Below, piece by piece: positions 1-5,837 of a DNA stretch of 5,837 nt. The position numbers and the translations under genes are program-made. The DNA is taken from contig NZ_CALFIG010000219.1 in NCBI RefSeq assembly GCF_937876455.1, forward strand, positions 1 through 5,837. Reading direction: 5' to 3'. The stretch's first letter is position 1. Each line of letters begins with the position of its first letter. The notes under the pieces are model-generated. The model had not been told where the DNA came from. It searched no databases and was given only the letters and a program-made list of their open reading frames with translations. This stretch comes from an uncultured Flavobacterium sp. (GTDB lineage Bacteria; Bacteroidota; Bacteroidia; Flavobacteriales; Flavobacteriaceae).

Positions 1-2
1 AG

Positions 3-1673
3 TATTATGAAATTATTTTCGATGAAAAGCAATATGAAGAGCTTTTTGAAAATATACGCAGCAAAGACTTCCTCGGGTTCACAGACCTAAAGCCATACAA
101 AAAAAGATTAGAAGAAAAAGAGAAATTAGAGAAACTTCAAAAAGATAGGAATGATTTGTCAATTGCATTTATGAAAGCTATTGGTAAATACACAGATGAA
201 CAAGCCAAAAAAGAAAGTTTGCTTTATTTAGAAAGAGTAAAAGAAAGTAAAAGATTAGAACATGCGTCGCAATTGGAAAAACAAAAGCAATTAACTTTAG
301 AACTTGAAAAACAAAGAAAAATATTAAAAGAAACTTCATCATCTTCAACGCCTACAATCACATCTCAATATGGGACTACATTTAATAATAATGATAAATA
401 TATTTCTCAATTAGGAAAAGTAAAAACAGCAGAACAAAAGCTAAAAGAACAGATAGAGATAACAGATTTATCGAGACAGAATTATATGGTTTCTGTGGTT
501 GCTTTATCAGATGCACAAGAAGCATCGAAAAATAAAACACAAAAAGTTGCTGAGTCTATAAAAGAAGTAAAGAAAAATGTAGAGGATTTAAACGCACAAC
601 TTCCGTTAAAAAACTTCTTTGAGAATAGAGTTGTAACACTCTTTGATGAGATTGATACTAAAATAAAAGATACCGAAGACTTATTAGTATCTCTATACAC
701 AGCAGAAAGGAAATTAGGCACAAGCCCAAGTGATAATCCTTTTATTGTGCAACTTGTAAAAGACCTTGACAAATTAAAAGAATTACGTGATAAAGAGCAA
801 AAAGAATTTAATGAATTTGCAAATATCGACCGCCCACGTGCAACAGGAGTGGCTTCGGTAGGCGGTGAGGGTGTGTTAACAAAGTCAAATAAGCCTAAAT
901 CTTTTTTTGAAACTTTCTTTGGATTAAATAGAGATGATTTCCAAACAGAATCCGATTATTATATTCAAGTAGCGAAAGATTTCGTTACAAGATTGACCGA
1001 CATATCTAATGGCATTACAGGCGTTGCATCGTCGGCAATTGCGGTTAAGGCACAGCGAGATATTGCAATATTAGATGAGCAAAAAAACAAAGGACTATTA
1101 ACTGAAAAAGAGTACAACAAGAAAGTGGCGGAAGTGAAGAATGAAGCGGCACGAAAAGAACGTGCGGTTCAGATAGCGACAGCGACCGCAGCGATACCAA
1201 TGGCTGTATTGTCGGCATTTATAGGTACTCCGGGTGGAATAATTGCTAAAGGAATTGCGGCAGCAATAGCCGGAGCGCTCGCAGCAGCACAAGTTGCTAT
1301 TATAGCATCAACACCATTGCCGAAGTTTAGAAAAGGTGGTAGCGTTGCTAAGGTGTTCAAGGGTAGTGGGTATGTTGTAGGGCGTTCACATGAGCAAGGC
1401 GGGGTTAACGCTGAATTAGAGGGTAATGAGTATGTTGTCAAAGGGAAAGCTGTCAATAAATATGGACTTAATTTTTTAGACTCCGTAAACTCATTGAAGT
1501 TAAATCCGATTATAGCATCTAATAATAACATGCAGAAGTCTGATAATGCATTAAGAGATAATTTAATGATAATGGCATCTTATGCGAAGCAATCAACAAG
1601 GTTGGATAGAGAGGGAAATATGATACTAAAAGGAATATATCAAAAATTAAACTCACGCAAGGTTTATGTATAA
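3..1673 (+). CDS. Phage tail tape measure protein, C-terminal part (5' end outside window)
   Basis: The tape measure protein is threaded through the tail tube and sets tail length. The reading frame is open from base 3 without a stop, so the gene enters from the left. The TTG at 156 is an internal codon, not the start. The visible 556 residues begin with a charged, Lys/Glu-rich stretch likely to be coiled coil (about residues 25-110). More helical sequence follows, then a strongly hydrophobic Ala/Ile/Gly segment at 388-436. The tail end has KFRKGG (441-446) and a Gly-rich block at 456-488 with GYVVGR, SHEQGG, AELEGNEYVV and KAVNKYG. A hydrophobic segment followed by a 'G-H-x-x-GG-AELEG-EYV-KAV-KYG' block is typical of tape measure C-termini in Bacteroidota phages (family knowledge from memory). 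The stop overlaps the next start by 8 bases, which suggests translational coupling in a tail operon. The class is fairly sure; the full length is unknown. Confidence 0.85.
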   Translation, partial: YYEIIFDEKQYEELFENIRSKDFLGFTDLKPYKKRLEEKEKLEKLQKDRNDLSIAFMKAIGKYTDEQAKKESLLYLERVKESKRLEHASQLEKQKQLTLELEKQRKILKETSSSSTPTITSQYGTTFNNNDKYISQLGKVKTAEQKLKEQIEITDLSRQNYMVSVVALSDAQEASKNKTQKVAESIKEVKKNVEDLNAQLPLKNFFENRVVTLFDEIDTKIKDTEDLLVSLYTAERKLGTSPSDNPFIVQLVKDLDKLKELRDKEQKEFNEFANIDRPRATGVASVGGEGVLTKSNKPKSFFETFFGLNRDDFQTESDYYIQVAKDFVTRLTDISNGITGVASSAIAVKAQRDIAILDEQKNKGLLTEKEYNKKVAEVKNEAARKERAVQIATATAAIPMAVLSAFIGTPGGIIAKGIAAAIAGALAAAQVAIIASTPLPKFRKGGSVAKVFKGSGYVVGRSHEQGGVNAELEGNEYVVKGKAVNKYGLNFLDSVNSLKLNPIIASNNNMQKSDNALRDNLMIMASYAKQSTRLDREGNMILKGIYQKLNSRKVYV

Positions 1674-3627
1674 AGTTTACTTGAATAATATAGAGCAGAA
1701 TGAGGAGGACATAATCAATATTACAGAGTTGGCAAGTTTCTCTATTTTACGCGAGGATGGTATAACTTCTACCGAACAGATAATAAGGGAAACATCAGAG
1801 ATGGAGTTGAATTTCTGTGGTGCGACTTATTGTTATTTAGTTGATATATTATCGAAGGATAGATGCTCTAATGTTGACTTCCATATTGAAGACAGCGATA
1901 CAGGATTGAGTTATTACGGTATAATACCGATTAGTTTATTAGTGTTAAATCCACACAGCAAGACCGGTACTACGAAAATAAAAGATACTTCATTCAGTGC
2001 CTATGTACGTGATGTTATGGGTGTAGATGTTTCTTTGTCGAATATAAAGACTTTAGATTGCCAGCCATTAACATTGGAGCAGAAGAATATCACCTTTGCA
2101 AAAGAACATAACGCCACTACAACAAAAGTAAATATAACATGCTTCGATGTATTGGATGTGTTTAATTACTTATTAAGTTATTTGACCAATAATAAAGTAG
2201 CTGTTGTTTCGGATTTTCTAACAGTAAATAAATACGCTATTACAACAGGTTTTAATATGCATAATTACTCATCAACACAGGATGAGTTTTTCCCTAAAGT
2301 TAGTATTCAAACGTTATTTAGCGAATTGAGTAAAAAAGAAAGACTATACACTTCTATTGATAACGATATAAACGGTGAGCCTTATTTAAGGATAGAACAA
2401 GAGTCTTATTTCTTTAGCAATACAACACCATTGTTGGATGTTGACGAAATTCCTTTTGATACCATGCAAGAGGTAGATATTGATAGAAGTTATGTATCTA
2501 TAATAGTAGGGAGCAAAGATATAATGGATGGTGATGGTGAGTATTTCCGGAATAGGCGTTACACTTCATTCGTTGAAGAAAGTTACGACAAATGCAGTAA
2601 TTGTGTAGCGAAGAAAGAAAACATCCTTGACTTAGTAAGTGATTTCATTATAGATAGTAATGTTATTTATGATTTGCTAAATGCCGGAGCATCCGACAAT
2701 GATAATGATGAGGGTATAGTGTTGGTAAATTATGAGGGTGATGAAGCCATAAGAACTTTAATTGGTAGTGAGTATGTGTATAATGATAGGTTTAGAAATG
2801 AGAATGTGTTGAGTAGATTAAACGAGGATATAGCTGAGTGTATAAGTCTATATAAGTACGCTAACTCAGGATTTAGAACTGATTACACGGGTTACACTAT
2901 AACTATATCTGGGGGTGTTGGTTACGATGGGGGACGTGATAGGATTGAATTTTCAAATATAGTTTATGACAATACTTCTTCTTTAGATGTGTTTACCGGT
3001 ACAGCAACTTATCCGCCAAATGTCACAAACCCATTACCGTCAATAGTAAGTGTAGGTGTAACTTATTTTGAAACACAACAAGATGGTGAATATAGTTTTA
3101 GATTAGATTTAGTCCGTTTCCTACAAATATCTAATCAGGGTGCCCCTACTGAATTAGATGTTCAAATTCAAATAGTAGTTCACACAAATAATACTTTTAC
3201 TACTTATACAGATGTGTATGAAAAAACAGTCCACGTAAATAATGCAGTGACAACACCAACATCTATAACTTTAACCACAGGGAAAATAGCACTAACGGCA
3301 GGGCAAGTTGTCACTGCTTGTATAGCTTTTAAAGATTATAGAGGATTTATAGTGGCTGTTGGTGGTAATTATGACTTCCAAGCCGATAATATTATATTTG
3401 AGATGACATCAGATGGCACATGTGAAACGCTTTCAATAGACCAAGATACCAAGCCTTTTATAGTTGAATTTGATTATCCTCTTTGCCAACAAGACTACCA
3501 AATAATAAGAGATAATAAGATAGGCTATATCACCGTGAAAGGACAAAGATTTTGGATAAAAGAATTAGAATTCAAACCTTTTGCATTGTCTCATTTTGTA
3601 CTGATGGGAAACAATAGTATTGCATAA
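1666..3627 (+). CDS. Phage tail/baseplate protein with a probable inserted beta-sandwich domain
   Basis: This 653-residue protein starts at ATG 1666, overlapping the tape measure stop by 8 bases (ATGTATAA). Directly after the tape measure is where tailed phages place distal-tail, hub or tail-associated proteins, so a tail-tip role is inferred from position and composition. No enzymatic motif is visible, and there is no signal peptide or membrane segment. About residues 1-405 are mixed alpha/beta, with a CSNC pair at C310 and C313. About residues 410-585 are rich in Thr, Val, Tyr, Gly and Asn with alternating hydrophobic residues, as in a beta-sandwich or jelly-roll. The C-terminal 596-653 returns to a different style (FIVEFDYPL at 598-606, then YITVKGQRFWIKELEFKPF), resembling the short C-terminal domain I recall in Bacteroidota phage tail proteins. 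The middle part therefore looks like an insertion into a conserved frame. It could be a receptor-binding module. The exact baseplate role is not established. Confidence 0.7.
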   Translation: MYKVYLNNIEQNEEDIINITELASFSILREDGITSTEQIIRETSEMELNFCGATYCYLVDILSKDRCSNVDFHIEDSDTGLSYYGIIPISLLVLNPHSKTGTTKIKDTSFSAYVRDVMGVDVSLSNIKTLDCQPLTLEQKNITFAKEHNATTTKVNITCFDVLDVFNYLLSYLTNNKVAVVSDFLTVNKYAITTGFNMHNYSSTQDEFFPKVSIQTLFSELSKKERLYTSIDNDINGEPYLRIEQESYFFSNTTPLLDVDEIPFDTMQEVDIDRSYVSIIVGSKDIMDGDGEYFRNRRYTSFVEESYDKCSNCVAKKENILDLVSDFIIDSNVIYDLLNAGASDNDNDEGIVLVNYEGDEAIRTLIGSEYVYNDRFRNENVLSRLNEDIAECISLYKYANSGFRTDYTGYTITISGGVGYDGGRDRIEFSNIVYDNTSSLDVFTGTATYPPNVTNPLPSIVSVGVTYFETQQDGEYSFRLDLVRFLQISNQGAPTELDVQIQIVVHTNNTFTTYTDVYEKTVHVNNAVTTPTSITLTTGKIALTAGQVVTACIAFKDYRGFIVAVGGNYDFQADNIIFEMTSDGTCETLSIDQDTKPFIVEFDYPLCQQDYQIIRDNKIGYITVKGQRFWIKELEFKPFALSHFVLMGNNSIA

Positions 3628-3649
3628 TTGAAATAATTGATTATATTTG
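3620..3649 (+). promoter_or_regulatory. Candidate Bacteroidota-type promoter (TTG-N19-TATATTTG)
   Basis: A TTG at 3620-3622 lies 19 bases before TATATTTG at 3642-3649. The second box is a full match to the Bacteroidota -7 pattern TAnnTTTG, and the spacing suits the -33/-7 arrangement known for this phylum's primary sigma factor. The upstream box lies within the last codons of the preceding tail gene. Transcription would start near 3655-3658, giving a leader of about 110 bases before the ATG at 3767, or a short RNA if it ends at the terminator at 3688-3723. In DNA this AT-rich such boxes can arise by chance. Confidence 0.45.
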
Positions 3650-3687
3650 TATCAGATTTTTTCTATTTTCATATTTTAGATTATTGC

Positions 3688-3723
3688 GAGACATATCTGT
3701 TGTGAAACATGTATGTTTTTTTT
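3688..3723 (+). terminator. Intrinsic (rho-independent) terminator after the tape measure/tail-hub genes
   Basis: Bases 3688-3701 (GAGACATATCTGTT) pair with 3706-3719 (AACATGTATGTTTT). This gives a 14-position stem with three G-U wobbles and a single C/U mismatch (3697 with 3710). The loop is GTGA (3702-3705), a stable GNRA-type tetraloop. The 3' arm runs directly into eight T residues (3716-3723). Hairpin plus U-tract is the classical terminator form. It lies 61 bases after the stop at 3627 and 43 bases before the next ATG. The stem is AU-rich, so termination may be partial. The minus strand has no T-tract on the far side, so it should act on + strand transcripts only. Confidence 0.6.
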
Positions 3724-3754
3724 ATTTTCATAATTTCATAAGTATAAAATGCAT

Positions 3755-3762
3755 TAAATTAG
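3755..3762 (+). promoter_or_regulatory. Possible -7 box immediately before the baseplate/fibre gene
   Basis: TAAATTAG lies four bases before the ATG at 3767 and matches TAnnTTTG at all but one position. It is followed by CACC, and a -7 box followed by C is familiar in Bacteroidota promoters. No TTG sits at the expected distance upstream (around 3733-3736). If used, transcription would begin at or next to the start codon, giving a nearly leaderless message. It would restart expression after the terminator at 3688-3723. Confidence 0.25.
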
Positions 3763-3766
3763 CACC

Positions 3767-5290
3767 ATGAGAATACCGAAACATCAATGGTTAACGGAGC
3801 AACCAACGCAAGTGTGTGGGTTTTGTGATGAACTTTTTACAGAGCAAGTAGATGGTGATATAGGTAAGAAGTTTCAAATAGAGTTAGATGAAGTATTGAT
3901 AGAGCAAGTAGATATGTCGCAGAACCCATTCGACTTAATAACATCTACCGACTTAAATTTCTTTGTGGTACATCCTATTAATTATTCTACGGAATTGCAG
4001 TTATACATAGAGGGTAAGACTTACATATTTCGTTGGGCTACTGATGATAGTATTACGGTAGTAGGAGATATTTCATATATCTACGTTGACGATGCGGATG
4101 CGGTCGGAGCGAACGGAGCCGAGATTTCAGATGCACGATTGAGATTAGCTATGGCGACTTATATCGACCCAGTGCATGGCACTACTTCCACATATTCGTT
4201 AGCAACCGGAATTACTATTGAAGACATGCCGAGTGATAGTTACCTTAATAACTTAGGTCATGTCCACACTATTACATCAGTGCAGCAAAGTGACTTTGAT
4301 GTCGTTGATTTTGTGTGGTCAGGAACAACGTTATGCCACTCAATAAATTCACAAGAGATAGTTGAATCAGACCCGTCAATAACATTTCATGTAAACCTTA
4401 TTAGCGGATATAATTATTACATTTCAGTACCTTACACAAGCACACACTTAGGTTACACGTATCAGCTTTCCTATGTAAATGGAATGGACACTAACGCTAT
4501 ACCAATAACGCCTGCACAACTTACGCAATTGAGTGGTGAATTGGTGTTTAATTTTCAACCAGAGAATACCGGGACTTACACTTTTACGTTGACATTCACG
4601 GATATTAATAGCGTTGGACAAGGACTATGTATAAGAGATATTAGCCTTTACACACTTTACGAAGATGGATTAACTGTCTATGCTATTGACTGTAATGGCA
4701 ACTCAGAGTTATTGGAAGTAGAGGGGTGGGAGCTGTCACCGTCTGAAATATATTACAAGAATATTAGGTTGACAACTATATTAGATGAGTTACCTAACAT
4801 ATTCAAGTTGCGTATCAATAACAACTCACCTTATGGTGGTTATGTCGAATCAAGATACTACACTATTTACGACCAAAATAATTGCGTACATCAACAATTA
4901 ATAAAAATAGATTGGACTAACAGTTGTAAATTGGGTGACTTAGAATACGCCGTACTTCCTTTCACGAATAATTTGTATTTATTTGGAGTACTTATCAAGC
5001 AAAGCAACGACTTATTTAATAGTATTGAGAACACCACAGCGAGTGGAACAAGGGTTTCTGTTTACAAGAACACACAATCATTGTATGAATTTAGGATGAA
5101 TCCTTATTTAGCGGAAACATTAGAGAATGTATTAGAGGGAGTATTCATGCATAACTCCGTAACAATTAATAATACAGAATACAATGCTACGCAGAGCGTT
5201 GATACCAATGAAATATCAATGGGTATTTACATGGGTAAGGTAGATGTGTATAAATCCGGAACAAACCTTATTAGTATGCGGTGTTGCTGA
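3767..5290 (+). CDS. Phage baseplate, tail-tip or fibre-like protein, beta-rich
   Basis: This 507-residue protein is probably a structural tail-tip component. I do not recognise a named family. It starts at ATG 3767 with no Shine-Dalgarno, as usual in Bacteroidota. There is no signal peptide or membrane segment. The N-terminus has a CGFC pair (C17, C20). About residues 178-297 look like a jelly-roll: alternating hydrophobic strands, a 'NTGTYTFTLTFTD' strand pair, and a closing CIRDISLYTL near 288-297, a pattern common at the end of carbohydrate-binding-like beta-sandwiches. The remainder up to YMGKVDVYKSGTNLISMRCC is also beta-rich, rich in Tyr, Asn and Thr, with scattered Cys. It follows the tape measure and tail-hub genes in the same direction but across a terminator, so it may be transcribed separately. 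Its last 20 bases overlap the convergent gene on the minus strand. A virion receptor-binding or baseplate role is inferred from context; an enzyme is less likely, as no catalytic motif is evident. Confidence 0.65.
   Translation: MRIPKHQWLTEQPTQVCGFCDELFTEQVDGDIGKKFQIELDEVLIEQVDMSQNPFDLITSTDLNFFVVHPINYSTELQLYIEGKTYIFRWATDDSITVVGDISYIYVDDADAVGANGAEISDARLRLAMATYIDPVHGTTSTYSLATGITIEDMPSDSYLNNLGHVHTITSVQQSDFDVVDFVWSGTTLCHSINSQEIVESDPSITFHVNLISGYNYYISVPYTSTHLGYTYQLSYVNGMDTNAIPITPAQLTQLSGELVFNFQPENTGTYTFTLTFTDINSVGQGLCIRDISLYTLYEDGLTVYAIDCNGNSELLEVEGWELSPSEIYYKNIRLTTILDELPNIFKLRINNNSPYGGYVESRYYTIYDQNNCVHQQLIKIDWTNSCKLGDLEYAVLPFTNNLYLFGVLIKQSNDLFNSIENTTASGTRVSVYKNTQSLYEFRMNPYLAETLENVLEGVFMHNSVTINNTEYNATQSVDTNEISMGIYMGKVDVYKSGTNLISMRCC
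3841..3913 (+). repeat. Two exact 13-base direct repeats, 60 bases apart
   Basis: AGAGCAAGTAGAT occurs at 3841-3853 and again at 3901-3913. The offset is exactly 60 bases (20 codons) in the same reading frame, and both copies encode EQVD. The residues between show only scattered similarity, so this is either the remnant of an old 20-residue duplication or a coincidence. Confidence 0.4.
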
Positions 5291-5600
5291 TAAATAACAA
5301 CATCATATCAATTCTATTTAAGATTATATTTTTCAGATGTTCATCTTTCAGTATCTTATGTAGTCTGCTTGGGTAGATGTTATTACGGCATGTCCACACG
5401 TTCTTAAAAAAAGTTTCTTTTTTGATTAACTTATCCTCGCAGATAATATAGTAGATTTCAATATCATTATTTATTATTCTTTCTTTAATAGAATACAGTT
5501 CTTTTAGTACATCTATTTTATTAGTCTTGGCGTAACTACAATTCAATCCTAATTTACTTAGGTATATCTTATCTTGTATTGGAATGTATTTAAAATTCAT
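5271..5600 (-). CDS. Hypothetical protein on the opposite strand, candidate phage accessory (moron) gene
   Basis: I do not recognise this 109-residue protein. It starts at ATG 5600 and ends at a TAA at 5271, inside the 3' end of the convergent tail gene. It is rich in Lys, Ile and Asn, basic overall, with four Cys, no clear signal peptide, and only a short hydrophobic patch (MMLLFIS) at the C-terminus. A likely mixed alpha/beta layout is suggested by IDVLKELYSIKERI, then IEIYYIICEDKLIKKETFF, then a His/Arg/Lys-rich helix (RLHKILKDEHLKNIILNRI). It fills nearly the whole gap between the + strand genes, where no + strand frame of similar size exists. The region is visibly more AT-rich than the flanking tail gene. 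A lone antisense small gene at the edge of a tail operon is typical of morons that alter the host or exclude other phages; this is inference. Its start has a T-rich leader and no Shine-Dalgarno, so it could still be a chance frame. Confidence 0.5.
   Translation of the reverse strand: MNFKYIPIQDKIYLSKLGLNCSYAKTNKIDVLKELYSIKERIINNDIEIYYIICEDKLIKKETFFKNVWTCRNNIYPSRLHKILKDEHLKNIILNRIDMMLLFISNTAY
5280..5304. other. Hairpin at the junction of two convergent genes
   Basis: GGTGTTG (5280-5286) can pair with CAACATC (5298-5304) over seven positions with one G-T wobble, leaving an 11-base loop. It covers the + strand stop (5288-5290) and lies beside the minus-strand stop (5271-5273). Neither strand has a T-tract directly after it, so it is not a standard intrinsic terminator. 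It could slow or end transcription between converging genes. Confidence 0.2.
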
Positions 5601-5645
5601 AAAAAAAGATACTCTAAAGATAGTAATATTGCTAAAACTATTATA
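5601..5645. promoter_or_regulatory. Short divergent intergenic region, likely place for two promoters
   Basis: These 45 AT-rich bases separate the minus-strand start (5600) from the + strand ATG (5646). Each strand carries a one-mismatch copy of the TAnnTTTG box: TATCTTTA on the minus strand (5622-5615) and TAATATTG on the + strand (5624-5631). Neither has a clear TTG at the proper distance upstream. The region must hold the minus-strand promoter if that gene is expressed alone. The box calls are weak. Confidence 0.25.
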
Positions 5646-5828
5646 ATGTTTGAATTAGTATTTGAGGTAAATGGAAAGAAAATTACCAAAATAGCCCACA
5701 ACAAAGGAGAGGTAAGACGATTGGTTTACCTATATGGGAAAGGTGATTTAGAAAAGATGGTTAAAGAAGTTTTAGAACAAGAAATTACTAACGAATTTAA
5801 AAATAAAAAAGATGGCGGGAATTTGTAA
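5646..5828 (+). CDS. Small hypothetical protein (60 aa)
   Basis: The predicted 60-residue protein begins MFELVFEVNGKKITKIAHNK. A beta-hairpin-like start is followed by a charged helical part (about 22-45, GEVRRLVYLYGK then LEKMVKEVLEQEI) and a polar tail ending KKDGGNL. I do not recognise the family. ATG 5646 is preferred over the upstream in-frame TTG at 5574 for three reasons. It is the first ATG in frame. The longer form would overlap the 5' end of the divergent gene. The added residues also read like non-coding sequence. It overlaps the apparent next start at 5812 by 17 bases, which suggests it heads a new + strand operon. The small size and charge fit a phage accessory or regulatory protein, but no function can be assigned. 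Confidence 0.6.
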   Translation: MFELVFEVNGKKITKIAHNKGEVRRLVYLYGKGDLEKMVKEVLEQEITNEFKNKKDGGNL

Positions 5829-5837
5829 ACCTAACTG
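5812..5837 (+). CDS. Start of a further gene, cut by the right edge
   Basis: ATG 5812 lies after an A-rich stretch (AAAAATAAAAAAG) and opens a frame reading MAGICKPN to the end of the window without a stop. It overlaps the previous gene by 17 bases in a different frame, an arrangement common in phage operons. Only eight codons are visible, so neither reality nor function can be judged firmly; a further tail or accessory gene is possible. Confidence 0.35.

Noticed and set aside
482..772. Open frame on the minus strand inside the tape measure gene
   Set aside because: It is Ser/Phe-rich, lies fully inside a well-supported + strand gene, and reads as the complement of Lys/Glu-rich coding sequence.
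1098..1531. Two minus-strand open frames (1098-1292 and 1169-1531) opposite the tape measure C-terminus
   Set aside because: They overlap each other and the Ala-rich, relatively GC-rich segment of the tape measure, where stops are scarce by composition. Their sequences are low in complexity and not protein-like.
3672..3679. TATTTTAG as another -7 box in the 3628-3766 gap
   Set aside because: It has a mismatch and a 22-base spacing from the nearest TTG. It is less fitting than TATATTTG at 3642-3649, and such strings are frequent in this T-rich stretch.
3628..3766. Small coding gene, tRNA or attachment site in the intergenic gap
   Set aside because: There is no open frame of useful length, no tRNA-like cloverleaf, and no repeat elsewhere in the window that would suggest an attachment core.
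4393..5274. 12-base repeat AAACCTTATTAG at 4393-4404 and 5263-5274
   Set aside because: Both copies encode NLIS in the same AT-rich gene. There is no flanking similarity or spacing pattern, so it is likely chance.
5574..5645. N-terminal extension of the 60-residue gene from a TTG at 5574
   Set aside because: It needs a rare start codon and overlaps the 5' end of the divergent gene. ATG 5646 is simpler.

Overview
The window reads as part of the tail module of a double-stranded DNA bacteriophage or prophage. The likely host is in the phylum Bacteroidota. The DNA is AT-rich, and none of the starts has a convincing Shine-Dalgarno sequence (only A/T-rich leaders). The longest gap between genes carries a match to the Bacteroidota promoter pattern TTG-N19-TAnnTTTG. 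The tape measure C-terminus and the long, beta-rich tail proteins also resemble those of Bacteroidota phages. I see no structural, replication, lysis or integration gene that would fix the exact virus family or lifestyle.

Layout. Positions 3-1673 hold the C-terminal 556 residues of a tail tape measure protein that enters from the left edge. An 8-base overlap leads into a 653-residue tail or baseplate protein (1666-3627), probably with an inserted beta-sandwich domain. A 139-base AT-rich gap (3628-3766) follows. It contains a promoter-like pair of boxes, a well-formed intrinsic terminator and a second promoter-like box just before the next start. Next is a 507-residue beta-rich tail-tip, baseplate or fibre-like protein (3767-5290). 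A 109-residue gene of unknown function lies on the opposite strand (5271-5600), tail to tail with it and overlapping it by 20 bases. On the + strand a 60-residue hypothetical gene (5646-5828) follows, and the first codons of another gene appear to begin inside its 3' end (5812 to the edge).

How they work together. The tape measure sets tail length and fills the tail tube. The next two genes fall where tailed phages encode tail-tip or baseplate proteins, and their beta-sandwich segments suggest contact with host-surface polymers. The intergenic terminator appears to separate the tape measure/hub transcript from the baseplate/fibre transcript. The antisense gene has the layout of a 'moron', an accessory gene inserted into a structural operon, and is the most open question here. 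No IS element, tRNA, CRISPR array or attachment site was seen.
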